From positions 1 through 6,480 of the forward strand of contig SKXI01000321.1 of NCBI GenBank assembly GCA_007128515.1: DNA of 6,480 nucleotides, read 5' to 3'. Positions 1 through 6,045 of the stretch are shown here, one piece after another. This DNA is from Halococcaceae archaeon. GTDB lineage: Archaea; Halobacteriota; Halobacteria; Halobacteriales; Halalkalicoccaceae. The position numbers and the translations under genes are program-made. The notes beneath the pieces were generated by a model. It did no database searches. It saw nothing but the letters and a program-made list of their open reading frames with translations, and was not told where the DNA came from. Within the stretch, counting starts at the first letter, position 1; each line of letters starts with the position of its first letter.

Positions 1-32
1 AGCGACGAGAGGACGTCCTGTGTCCAGTCCAT
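1..32 (-). CDS. Possible 5' end of a divergent gene (partial)
   Basis: On the minus strand an ATG at 32-30 opens a frame that stays open to the window edge and reads MDWTQDVLSS. The composition is plausible for the N-terminus of a soluble haloarchaeal protein, and the layout would make it divergent from the enoyl-CoA hydratase gene, with 96 bp between the two starts. Ten codons are too few to assign a family. A short stem (ccccg 34-38, cgggg 45-49) lies directly upstream of the start, and I see no clear TATA box for this direction. It may simply be non-coding. Confidence 0.25.
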   Translation of the reverse strand, partial: MDWTQDVLSS

Positions 33-91
33 GCCCCGTGAGCGCGGGGAGCCTACTTCAGCCTGCGTCTTTCTCCCTCGTCGCCGGGGGC

Positions 92-116
92 CGAAGCTTT
101 AGGCCGGACAGCTTCG
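92..116 (+). promoter_or_regulatory. Candidate leaderless promoter with palindromic arms for the enoyl-CoA hydratase gene
   Basis: A TATA-like ctttag at 97-102 lies 27-32 bases before the ATG at 129, the spacing expected for leaderless haloarchaeal transcripts. It is flanked by a perfect 7-bp inverted repeat, cgaagct (92-98) and agcttcg (110-116), with an 11-base spacer. A repressor bound there would cover the TATA/BRE region. The repeat and spacing are seen directly; the promoter and operator roles are inferred. Confidence 0.4.
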
Positions 117-128
117 AGTGGACGGACG

Positions 129-893
129 ATGGCAGACAGCCTGTCGGTCGAACGGGACGACGCGGTCGCGACGATCACGGTCGACAACCCGGAGCGTCTG
201 AACGCCCTGGACCTGGAGACGCTCCACGCGCTCGAAGACGCCCTCGCTGAGACGCGGGACGCCCGCGCGGTCGTGCTCACCGGCGCGGGCGAGACGGCGT
301 TCGTCGCCGGGGCGGACATCGCCTACATGACCGACCTCTCGGTCGCGGAGGCCCACGAGTACGCCGAACTCGGCCACCGGGTCTGTGACGCGATCGAGAA
401 TCACCCCGCGCCGGTGATCGCCGCGGTCAACGGCTACGCGTTCGGCGGTGGCGCCGAACTCGCGCTCGCCTGCGACATGCGGGTCGCGAGCGAGAACGCC
501 GTCATCGGCCAGACCGAGATCGAACTCGGGATCGTCCCGGGCTGGGGCGGCACCCAGCGCCTGTCGCGGATCGTCGGCGACCCGGTAGCGAGGAGAATGG
601 TCCTCCTCGGCGAACGTCTCGACGCCGAATCCGCGGCGGAGATCGGTCTGGTGGGGGAGGTCGTCTCGCAGGAGGAGCTCGATTCGGTCGTCTCGGAGCT
701 GGCGAAGCGACTCGCCGCGAAGCCCCGGTTCGCGCTCAGCGCCGCGAAGGAGGCGCTCAATCAGGTCCACGAGATGCCGCAGTCGGCGGGACTGGCCTAC
801 GAACGCCGGCTCTGGAGCGGGCTCTTCGGAACCGCCGACCAGCGCGAGGGGATGACCGCGTTCGTCGAGGAGCGCGACCCCGAGTTCGAGTGA
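129..893 (+). CDS. Enoyl-CoA hydratase/isomerase (crotonase) family protein
   Basis: This cytosolic crotonase-fold enzyme of 254 residues has the normal family length and most likely hydrates trans-2-enoyl-CoA in fatty-acid beta-oxidation or a related acyl-CoA pathway. The oxyanion-hole segment FVAGADI is at 58-64 and the second one, GGGAE, at 106-110. Both acids of true hydratases are present: Glu110 (in GGGAELALACD) and Glu130 (in GQTEIELG), matching the two catalytic Glu of rat mitochondrial hydratase. The PGWGGTQRL loop follows at 137-145, and the C-terminus FVEERDPEF is typical. Having both Glu argues for hydratase activity rather than isomerase-only or a dead paralogue. The ATG at 129 fits the family N-terminus and a TATA-like box about 30 bases upstream. 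No thiolase, dehydrogenase or ligase is visible next to it, so the substrate is not fixed by context. The stop codon touches an 80-bp inverted-repeat element. Confidence 0.95.
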   Translation: MADSLSVERDDAVATITVDNPERLNALDLETLHALEDALAETRDARAVVLTGAGETAFVAGADIAYMTDLSVAEAHEYAELGHRVCDAIENHPAPVIAAVNGYAFGGGAELALACDMRVASENAVIGQTEIELGIVPGWGGTQRLSRIVGDPVARRMVLLGERLDAESAAEIGLVGEVVSQEELDSVVSELAKRLAAKPRFALSAAKEALNQVHEMPQSAGLAYERRLWSGLFGTADQREGMTAFVEERDPEFE

Positions 894-972
894 TACTGTC
901 GGCTGTAACTATGTGGAGGTTCTCTCCACCCCGTACTGGCGAGAATCTTCAACGACGTACAGCCGACAGTAT
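893..972. repeat. 80-bp nested inverted repeat, MITE-like or terminator
   Basis: A perfect 15-bp inverted repeat, atactgtcggctgta (893-907) and tacagccgacagtat (958-972), encloses a 50-bp core. Extending each arm by two bases (891-907 and 958-974) gives 16 of 17 pairs. Inside the core is a second stem, gtggag (913-918) with ctccac (924-929) and a 5-base loop. The left arm begins on the last base of the TGA stop of the enoyl-CoA hydratase gene. Short terminal inverted repeats around a small non-coding core are typical of MITEs or IS remnants, but I find no convincing target-site duplication, and a hairpin directly after a stop codon could also end transcription. Confidence 0.6.
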
Positions 973-1049
973 GAGAAGCTTACAACCGTGTACGCCACCG
1001 AGCCAGGGCTACCGAGCTAGCGAACGGGGGATCGATCGTCGCGGGTCGG

Positions 1050-1193
1050 CTACCGCACGACGTCGGCGATCGGCGAGATAGCGTCCTCCTTGCACTCGTA
1101 ACAGAACTCGGGTTCCGACCGGAACGGCGTCCCACAGCGCCGGCAGGCGAACTCGTAGCGGCTCTCGTCCGGATCGGTCGTTTCGTGTGCCAT
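1050..1193 (-). CDS. 47-residue zinc-finger micro-protein (CxxC...CxxC)
   Basis: A short minus-strand frame runs from ATG at 1193-1191 to TAG at 1052-1050. It encodes 47 residues with a CRRC pair (Cys17, Cys20) and a CYEC pair (Cys31, Cys34) separated by ten residues, the usual layout of a single zinc knuckle or rubredoxin-like zinc ribbon. The N-terminal 15 residues are acidic and probably disordered; the tail after the second pair is short. Haloarchaea encode many such one-domain zinc-finger micro-proteins, most of unknown role, with a few linked to swarming or biofilm. Here it stands alone, divergent from gshA with 198 bp between starts. TATA-like AT-rich sequence (1208-1215) lies 15-22 bases upstream on its strand, with a purine run just before the start that could serve as a weak ribosome-binding site. 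The exact function is unknown. Confidence 0.8.
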   Translation of the reverse strand: MAHETTDPDESRYEFACRRCGTPFRSEPEFCYECKEDAISPIADVVR

Positions 1194-1391
1194 CGTTTCT
1201 TCCCCGGTTTATATTGGTCTATCGTGTATTAGCGTGTTTCGCCTGCACCCATCGCCGCTGGCACAGGCAAGGAACGCGTGGATCACGACGGACGACGTGT
1301 GATCTGTACAGTCGACGGCGGCTCTCGGGAGTCGATCCCGTCGCGGCGAACCGACGCGTAACCGTTCGACGTGCGATACGCTACCATCACA
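1194..1391. promoter_or_regulatory. Divergent intergenic region between the zinc-finger gene and gshA
   Basis: This 198-bp region must carry the control signals of both genes. The clearest signal is the AT-rich tttatatt at 1208-1215, near the zinc-finger start and about 180 bases from gshA. A 6-bp inverted repeat, gatcac (1281-1286) and gtgatc (1299-1304), lies near the middle. About 30 bases before the gshA ATG I see only a weak gtaacc-like box (1358-1363). No RNA gene or further frame is convincing here. Confidence 0.3.
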
Positions 1392-2495
1392 ATGCAACTC
1401 AGCCTCGAACTGGAATACTGGACGGTCGACGAGACGGGCGCGCTCGCACCCGCAGCGCCGGTGCTCGACCGCATCGACGACCTCGACGCCGAGAGCGCGG
1501 ACCCGATGCTCGAGGTCGTCACCGACCCCTGCGAGAACGTGATCGACCTCCGCGAGGAGGTCCACGAGCGGCTTCGTGAGGCGATCGACGTCGCCCGGGA
1601 GGAGGGGCTTCGCCTCGTTCCGCTCGCGACGCCGCTCGATGGGGGCGAGATAGAAACGAGCGACGGCCCGAGGACGCGGATCCAGCGGGCGGTCCTCGGC
1701 GAGTCGTTCGGGAACGCCACCCACTGTGCGGGGACGCACCTGCACGTCGACCGGATCGACGGTGCGGAGGTCGACCAGCTGAACCTGCTGACCGCGCTCG
1801 ACCCGGCGTTCTCGCTCGTCGCGAGTTCGTCTCACCACCGAGGCGAGCGGGTCGCCGCCTGCGCGCGACCACACGTCTACCGCCGGGGGTGTTACGGTGA
1901 CCACCCCCACCTGGGTCGGCTCCGGCCCTACGTCGAGTCGGTCGAGGAGTGGGACGACCGGATCGACGCCACGTTCGACCGGTTCCGGCGGGAAGCGCTC
2001 GACGAGGGCGTCGACCCGACGACCTTCGACCGGCACTTCTCACCGGAGGACACGACGTGGGCTCCGGTCCGGCTCCGCGACGAGTTCGACACGATCGAGT
2101 GGCGTGCGCCCGATACGGCGCTACCGGGACAGATCCTGCGGCTCGTCGGCGACGTCCGGGACGCACTGGCGTTCGCCGTCGATCGAGGTGTCGAGATCGG
2201 GGACACGCCGGGTGTCCGTGACGACGTCGTGACGATCCCCGAGTTCGATCGGCTCCGCGAACACGTGCGGGCGGCCATCGATTACGGACTCGGATCGCCC
2301 TCCCTCGAGCGGTATCTGGCGGCGATGCGGTTCGACGCCGACCGGTATCGTCCGATCGCGCGGGAGGTCGGGGAGGCCTCGTCGATCTCACGAAAACGGG
2401 CACGGCTGCTCCGGCTCAGATACGCCGACCGGCTCGAAGGCGGAGTCGACGCGTTCGCCGCGGCACGGGCGCCGACGCGGCGCGCGGTGCCATAG
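1392..2495 (+). CDS. gshA: Glutamate--cysteine ligase (gamma-glutamylcysteine synthetase), haloarchaeal type
   Basis: This soluble ATP-dependent ligase joins L-glutamate through its gamma-carboxyl to L-cysteine, making gamma-glutamylcysteine, the main small thiol of halobacteria, which generally lack glutathione. The 367-residue protein starts with the family strand LELEYW (residues 5-10). The substrate-site motif HCAGTHLHVD is at 111-120, RTRIQ at 94-98, LTALDPAFSLV at 133-143, and the late core motif EWRAPDTALP at 236-245. Length fits the GCS2-type family. The ATG at 1392 is preferred over an in-frame GTG at 1371, which would add only seven residues before the conserved first strand. The last 35 or so residues are rich in Arg and Ala and look poorly conserved. 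The gene converges on the OsmC gene with 28 bp between stops. A related carboxylate-amine ligase is the alternative, but the motifs favour GshA. Confidence 0.92.
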   Translation: MQLSLELEYWTVDETGALAPAAPVLDRIDDLDAESADPMLEVVTDPCENVIDLREEVHERLREAIDVAREEGLRLVPLATPLDGGEIETSDGPRTRIQRAVLGESFGNATHCAGTHLHVDRIDGAEVDQLNLLTALDPAFSLVASSSHHRGERVAACARPHVYRRGCYGDHPHLGRLRPYVESVEEWDDRIDATFDRFRREALDEGVDPTTFDRHFSPEDTTWAPVRLRDEFDTIEWRAPDTALPGQILRLVGDVRDALAFAVDRGVEIGDTPGVRDDVVTIPEFDRLREHVRAAIDYGLGSPSLERYLAAMRFDADRYRPIAREVGEASSISRKRARLLRLRYADRLEGGVDAFAAARAPTRRAVP

Positions 2496-2523
2496 GTTCG
2501 AGGCTCTAGCGGTTCGGACCGGC

Positions 2524-3030
2524 CTACTCGAACGTCCAGTCGGTCTCGACGGCCGGCGGGTCCAAGAGGGTCTGATAGACGACGCAGTACTTCTCGGTGT
2601 ACCGCTCCAGTGCCTCCGCCGTCTCCTCGGAGACGTCGCCGTGTACCGTGGTCTCGAGTCTGATCCCCTCGAAGCCGACCCGCGCCTCCTCGTCTACTCC
2701 CATCGTCCCCCGCAGATCGAGGTCGCCGCTCGCCTCGACCGAGATGTCGACCTCCTCCCCGAAGTTCTCCGCGACGGCCTGTGCGGTGAGCTGTGAACAG
2801 GCCGCGAGCGCACCCAGGAGGAGGTCGCCGGAGCAGGCCGCGGTTCCGGGGCCGCCGGTCCCCTCGTGGAGTTCGGCCTCGTAGATCGCCCGGCCGATGT
2901 CGACGCTACACGACCGGGCGTCGTCGTGGCCCTCACCCGTCGCGGTCATCGTTATCTTCGCCGCCTCAGGGTCGCGCTCGTACTCCTCTTTCAGCGGCTT
3001 CTGCAGCTCGCGCAAGTCACTGTCTGTCAT
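2524..3030 (-). CDS. OsmC/Ohr family peroxiredoxin-like protein
   Basis: OsmC/Ohr proteins are cytosolic dimers that reduce organic hydroperoxides with a reactive Cys pair. This 168-residue product has both: Cys78 in the helix motif LLLGALAACSQL (70-81) and Cys149 in EKYCVVYQTL (146-155), the equivalent of the family CPVxxTL segment. Two further Cys (41 and 66) lie outside the catalytic positions. The strand-rich N-terminal half (about 25-60) and the C-terminal VETDW strand fit the fold. The ATG at 3030-3028 gives MTDSDLRELQ; an upstream in-frame ATG at 3060 would add ten residues not expected in the family. A weak tatt box lies 29-32 bases before the chosen start. Its 3' end faces that of gshA, so the peroxidase and the enzyme for the likely cellular thiol are adjacent. 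Whether it detoxifies peroxides or has another substrate cannot be read from sequence. Confidence 0.94.
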   Translation of the reverse strand: MTDSDLRELQKPLKEEYERDPEAAKITMTATGEGHDDARSCSVDIGRAIYEAELHEGTGGPGTAACSGDLLLGALAACSQLTAQAVAENFGEEVDISVEASGDLDLRGTMGVDEEARVGFEGIRLETTVHGDVSEETAEALERYTEKYCVVYQTLLDPPAVETDWTFE

Positions 3031-3141
3031 AGGCGAGTGCAGGAACGTTGTGACACGCAATAGTCGCTCGGGTGGCGGATCGGGGACGTTCGTTCAGGAC
3101 GCTCGTGGAGAGTCCAGAGGGTATCGACGGCGGAAAAGACT

Positions 3142-3172
3142 CTTCAAATACATAATGAATGTTTATTATATC
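3142..3172 (+). promoter_or_regulatory. AT-rich promoter island upstream of the beta-propeller gene
   Basis: In otherwise very GC-rich DNA, about 30 bases are strongly AT-rich and contain a good TATA box, tttattata (3162-3170). A start site about 25 bases downstream would leave a 5' leader of roughly 40 bases before the ATG at 3235. The stretch also forms an imperfect palindrome (3152-3169, arms ataatgaa and tttattat, 7 of 8 pairs), so it could be an operator or act in both directions toward the divergent OsmC gene. I see no Shine-Dalgarno sequence at normal spacing. Confidence 0.5.
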
Positions 3173-3234
3173 GCGCGGCGTCTCTCCGTCGGTTCGACCT
3201 CCGGAGTGGGGAAGAGAACCGCCGAGTGATAGCC

Positions 3235-4278
3235 ATGACGACACCGACACGACGAGCGTTCATCTACGGAATCGGTACGGCGACCGTCCTGACCTCGGTA
3301 CCCGGGGCCGCCGCGGCGTCGGCGGAGGGGGGTTCCGTTCGTCCCGTCGTCGCCTTCGATCCGGCGGCGGGGGAGCTCCCCGAGAGCATCGCGTTCGACG
3401 GTGACGGGAACGCCTACGTCACCCTGGGGACGGGTGAGATACGTCGGTTCTCGCCGCGGGACCTGCGACTCGGGTGTCCGGGCGAGGCGTTCGCGACGGT
3501 CCCGGAGTTCGAGCCGGGCGTCGACCTCCTCCTGGGGGTCACGGTAGCCCGTGACGGCACCGTCTACGCCGTTCGGACCACGGCAACGATCGACCTCGAA
3601 GCGCTCACGCTCGCCCCCTCGGCGGGGGCCGTCTGGCGTTTCGCACCCGATCGAACGGCCGACCGCGTCGTCGACCTCCCGGCCGATCCCGACGAGGAGG
3701 GGTTCCCGAACGACCTCCTGTACCGGGCGGACCACGGCGACCACCTCGTCACGGACTCCCTCCGTGGGGCGATCTGGCGGGTCGCGGACGGCGAGGCGTC
3801 GGTCTGGCTGGCGGACCCGTTGCTCGAACCGGATCCGGACGCACCGTTCCTGCCGATCGGGGTCAACGGGATCGCGAGGGGAGCCGACGGGATCACCGTC
3901 GCCAACACGACGGCCGCGAGCGTCGTCCACGTCCCCGTCGAGCCGGACGGGTCGGCCGGTGCTCCCGACCTCCTCGCCCGGGATGAACGGCTGTTCGGCG
4001 CCGACGGCATCGCGCTCGACGCCGAGGGGAACGTGTACGTCGCCGTCGCGGTGACCGAAGCGATCGCACGGGTCAGCCCCGACGGTGCCGTCGAGGTCCT
4101 CGCCGAGGGGGAGGGGCTCGCGTACCCCTCCGCAGTCGCGTTCGGAACGGCACCCGACCGGCGGTGTACACTCTTCGTCACGAACTTCGACGCGGTCGAG
4201 GCGCTCACCGAGGGGACGCCGGAGCCGGGGCTGGGAGCGCTCGACGTCCGGGTTCCGGGTCGTCTCCTCTGGGAGTGA
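3235..4278 (+). CDS. Tat-exported SMP-30/gluconolactonase-like beta-propeller protein
   Basis: The 347-residue product has a twin-arginine signal: TRRAFIYG at 5-12, a hydrophobic stretch to about 22, and an Ala-rich cleavage region near 24-30. There is no lipobox Cys, so it is probably released or loosely held outside the cell. The mature part carries repeated propeller blades of the form xGIAxDxxGNxYVA (50-63, 102-113, 257-270). Residues I match to the SMP-30 metal site are Glu50, Asn211 and Asp257, and Asn159-Asp160 fits the substrate-side Asn. This suggests a lactonase or similar metal-dependent hydrolase, but a non-enzymatic NHL/Vgb-like propeller is possible. The ATG at 3235 places the arginine pair close to the N-terminus; an in-frame GTG at 3226 would add three residues. 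The gene ends 24 bp from the end of the convergent transporter gene. The substrate is unknown. Confidence 0.88.
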   Translation: MTTPTRRAFIYGIGTATVLTSVPGAAAASAEGGSVRPVVAFDPAAGELPESIAFDGDGNAYVTLGTGEIRRFSPRDLRLGCPGEAFATVPEFEPGVDLLLGVTVARDGTVYAVRTTATIDLEALTLAPSAGAVWRFAPDRTADRVVDLPADPDEEGFPNDLLYRADHGDHLVTDSLRGAIWRVADGEASVWLADPLLEPDPDAPFLPIGVNGIARGADGITVANTTAASVVHVPVEPDGSAGAPDLLARDERLFGADGIALDAEGNVYVAVAVTEAIARVSPDGAVEVLAEGEGLAYPSAVAFGTAPDRRCTLFVTNFDAVEALTEGTPEPGLGALDVRVPGRLLWE

Positions 4279-4302
4279 GGACGGCCCGAGGAAACGCAGG
4301 CG

Positions 4303-5568
4303 TCAATCCCGCCCCGTCCGGTAGGTCCCCGTTCCCGTTTCCACGGTCTCCTCGACCTGCGTGTAGACCAGCACGAGGCCGACCACCGAGAGGGCAGCAC
4401 CGAAGGCGAACGGCACCGGGAAGCCGTAGGGGACGAGGAAGCCCGCCAGCAGGGGGCCGGCGGCGATGCCGAGGCCGAACGCCATCGTGAGCACGGCGAG
4501 GCGTTTTCCGGAGTCGCTGCCCGTGGCGAGGTCCCCGGCGAGCGCGAGCGCCGGGGCGAACACCATCGCGCCGGCGACGCCCTGGGCGAACCGGGCCGCG
4601 AACATCAGTTCGGAGGTCGGAACGAAGCCCTGGACGAGCGTCGTCGGCCCGAGCAGGACGAGGCCGGCGAGGAGGAAGGGCTTCCGTCCGAGGAGGTCGC
4701 TCGCCCGTCCGATCGGGGTCTGGAGCAGGATCTGTGCGAAGACGAACGCGGCGAACTGCACCCCGAACCAGGTCGAGCCCTGGTCGAGTAACGCGTTCAC
4801 CTGCGGCTGGAGCGTGGCGAACAGGGCGATGGCGGTCGCCATGAACAGCGAGGCGAGGCCGAGGGTGAACGTCGTGTCGAGCGTCGTCTTCCCCGTCGGG
4901 TCGCGAACGGCGATCCGGAGGCGTTTCCGCGAGCGTTCGACCGTCTCGGGATCGCTCACGAGGATCGCCACGAGGACGAAGCTCAACGCGGCGGTGCCCG
5001 CAGCGACGTAGAACGCGGCGTCGAAGCCGGAGATCGAGAGGCCGAGCGCGGAGTACGGCCCTGCGGCGACCACCGCACCGGCGACGACCGGACCCGCGCC
5101 GAAGCCGATCAGCCGGAAGGTGTTGTAGACGCCCATGTTCCCGCCCCGGTTCCCCGTCGTCGCGAGTTCGTTCACGAGCGCGATCGAGGCCGGGACGATG
5201 AACGCCACGGCGATCCCCTGGACCACGCGGATGCCGACGAGCGCAGCGTACGAGGAGACGACGAGGTAGACGAGGTTCATGATCGCGAGGATCGCGAGGC
5301 CGACGAGGATGAAGTGCTGTCTGCGACCCGTCCGATCCGAGAGGTAGCCCGTGAGCGGCTGGCTCACGCTGTTGAGCAAGCCGTACATGGAGAGGACGAT
5401 CCCGATGATCGCGCTCTCGGTGAGCCCGAACGTCTCCCCGGCGACCAGCCCGCTCGCGATGTAGAGCGGGAGGACGATGATGAGAAAGGAGTTGCCGACG
5501 CCGTCGGCCATGCGCGCGAACGCGAGCGCGAGCACGCGGCGGTCGACGTCGAAACCGAGACCTACCAT
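4303..5568 (-). CDS. Major facilitator superfamily (MFS) transporter
   Basis: This 421-residue integral membrane protein has about 12 hydrophobic helices in two halves joined by a basic, charged cytoplasmic loop (about 205-230). The MFS motif A between helices 2 and 3 is at 74-83 (Gly74, Asp78, Arg79, Gly81, Arg82, Arg83), and its second-half copy is at 287-296 (Gly287, Asp291, Gly294, Arg295, Lys296). Helix 4 begins near IRVVQGIAVAF, with Arg114, and helix 5 holds GFGAGPVVAG (155-164), close to the motif C of drug/proton antiporters. This favours an efflux-type or sugar-efflux-like proton antiporter, but the substrate is not predictable. The C-terminus is a short hydrophilic tail. The ATG at 5568-5566 lies eight residues before the first helix. 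It is divergent from the DUF5789-like gene with 81 bp between starts and convergent with the beta-propeller gene. Confidence 0.95.
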   Translation of the reverse strand: MVGLGFDVDRRVLALAFARMADGVGNSFLIIVLPLYIASGLVAGETFGLTESAIIGIVLSMYGLLNSVSQPLTGYLSDRTGRRQHFILVGLAILAIMNLVYLVVSSYAALVGIRVVQGIAVAFIVPASIALVNELATTGNRGGNMGVYNTFRLIGFGAGPVVAGAVVAAGPYSALGLSISGFDAAFYVAAGTAALSFVLVAILVSDPETVERSRKRLRIAVRDPTGKTTLDTTFTLGLASLFMATAIALFATLQPQVNALLDQGSTWFGVQFAAFVFAQILLQTPIGRASDLLGRKPFLLAGLVLLGPTTLVQGFVPTSELMFAARFAQGVAGAMVFAPALALAGDLATGSDSGKRLAVLTMAFGLGIAAGPLLAGFLVPYGFPVPFAFGAALSVVGLVLVYTQVEETVETGTGTYRTGRD

Positions 5569-5649
5569 CCGGTTCGGACTGCGGGGGCGACCCGCTTCAC
5601 CGTTCTCATTCGAGGAAGGCTCAAGCCGTCTCGTGGTGTACGTGGACGT
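5569..5649. promoter_or_regulatory. Short divergent intergenic region, transporter and DUF5789-like gene
   Basis: Only 81 bp separate two divergent start codons, so both promoters must lie here or overlap the neighbouring coding sequence. The least GC-rich stretch is around 5603-5624 (tctcatt, then ctcaag), but no clear TATA box stands out on either strand. No inverted repeat of note was seen. Confidence 0.3.
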
Positions 5650-5907
5650 ATGACACGCGAGGTGAAGCTGAGTCGGGTCGAGGCGGCGCTCTCGGAGCTC
5701 TCGTATCCGGTGACGCGAAACGACGCGGCGACCGAACTCGACGACGTGACCGTACTGTTCGCCGACGGCGAGGCGAACCTCGGCGGAGTCGTCTCGGAGA
5801 CGGGAAGCGACTCGTTCGAGTCCGTCGACGAACTGGAGTCGGAGGTCTACGGCGCGCTCCCGATCGAGGCGGTGGGCGAGCCGGGTCAGTCCGAGGGCGA
5901 GGGCTGA
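5650..5907 (+). CDS. Small acidic haloarchaeal protein, DUF5789-like
   Basis: This 85-residue, strongly acidic cytosolic protein begins with MTREVKLSRVEAALSEL, has a central DDVTVLFADGEANLG strand-turn segment (31-45) and ends in AVGEPGQSEGEG. I recognise this pattern from small haloarchaeal proteins annotated DUF5789; the assignment is from memory of the family and no function is known. The N-terminal helix, the strand pair and a second helix (about 58-70) suggest a small alpha/beta domain. The reading frame stays open far upstream to 5314, but that part is the reverse complement of the transporter gene and not protein-like. The ATG at 5650 fits the family N-terminus. It is divergent from the transporter and ends 138 bp before the end of the toxin gene, on the opposite strand. 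Confidence 0.75.
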   Translation: MTREVKLSRVEAALSELSYPVTRNDAATELDDVTVLFADGEANLGGVVSETGSDSFESVDELESEVYGALPIEAVGEPGQSEGEG

Positions 5908-6007
5908 GCGGGACCGACGGCGGAAACGAGATCGGCACGAATCCGGGCGGGCTGAAACCGAAAACGCGTCACCGCGGAGAGTGGATCGAATCCGGACCAG
6001 AGTAGAC

Positions 6008-6038
6008 GCCCGTCTGTGCGGGCAGAGGCGTGCCTCTG
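6008..6038. terminator. Tandem hairpins between convergent genes
   Basis: Two adjacent inverted repeats lie in the 138-bp gap between the convergent DUF5789-like and toxin genes: gcccg (6008-6012) with cgggc (6019-6023), then cagaggc (6023-6029) with gcctctg (6032-6038). They share one base, so both cannot be complete at once. They could be a bidirectional stop or stabilise 3' ends. There is no T-tract, which archaeal termination usually uses, so the role is uncertain. The rest of the gap shows nothing recognisable. Confidence 0.35.
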
Positions 6039-6045
6039 ACGACGG

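Noticed and set aside
99..770. 223-codon minus-strand frame opposite the hydratase gene
   Set aside because: It is the reverse shadow of a strongly recognised gene, Arg/Asp-rich with no family resemblance, as is common in GC-rich DNA.
885..980. Target-site duplication flanking the 80-bp inverted repeat
   Set aside because: Only a three-base gag resemblance (888-890 and 973-975) was seen, offset from the left arm, so it does not prove transposition.
890..1081. 63-codon plus-strand frame after the hydratase gene
   Set aside because: It runs through the inverted-repeat element and across the zinc-finger gene on the other strand, with a Ser/Arg-rich, unconserved-looking translation.
1371..1391. 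GTG start for gshA
   Set aside because: It adds seven residues before the conserved first strand; the ATG at 1392 gives the family-like N-terminus.
1209..2036. 275-codon minus-strand frame opposite gshA
   Set aside because: It overlaps the clear GshA coding region, and its repetitive Arg/Val/Asp composition has no recognisable domain.
1519..2403. 294-codon minus-strand frame opposite gshA
   Set aside because: Arg/Pro/Ser/Gly-rich low-complexity translation typical of an antisense frame in GC-rich coding DNA.
3166..3930. 254-codon minus-strand frame opposite the propeller gene
   Set aside because: Composition is that of an antisense shadow; the plus strand has a Tat signal and propeller motifs.
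3564..4400. 278-codon minus-strand frame crossing the propeller gene and the transporter end
   Set aside because: Ser/Arg/Ala-rich with no motif, and it overlaps two well-supported genes.
5314..5649. Upstream extension of the DUF5789-like frame by 112 codons
   Set aside because: This part is antisense to the transporter gene; the family-like protein begins at the ATG at 5650.
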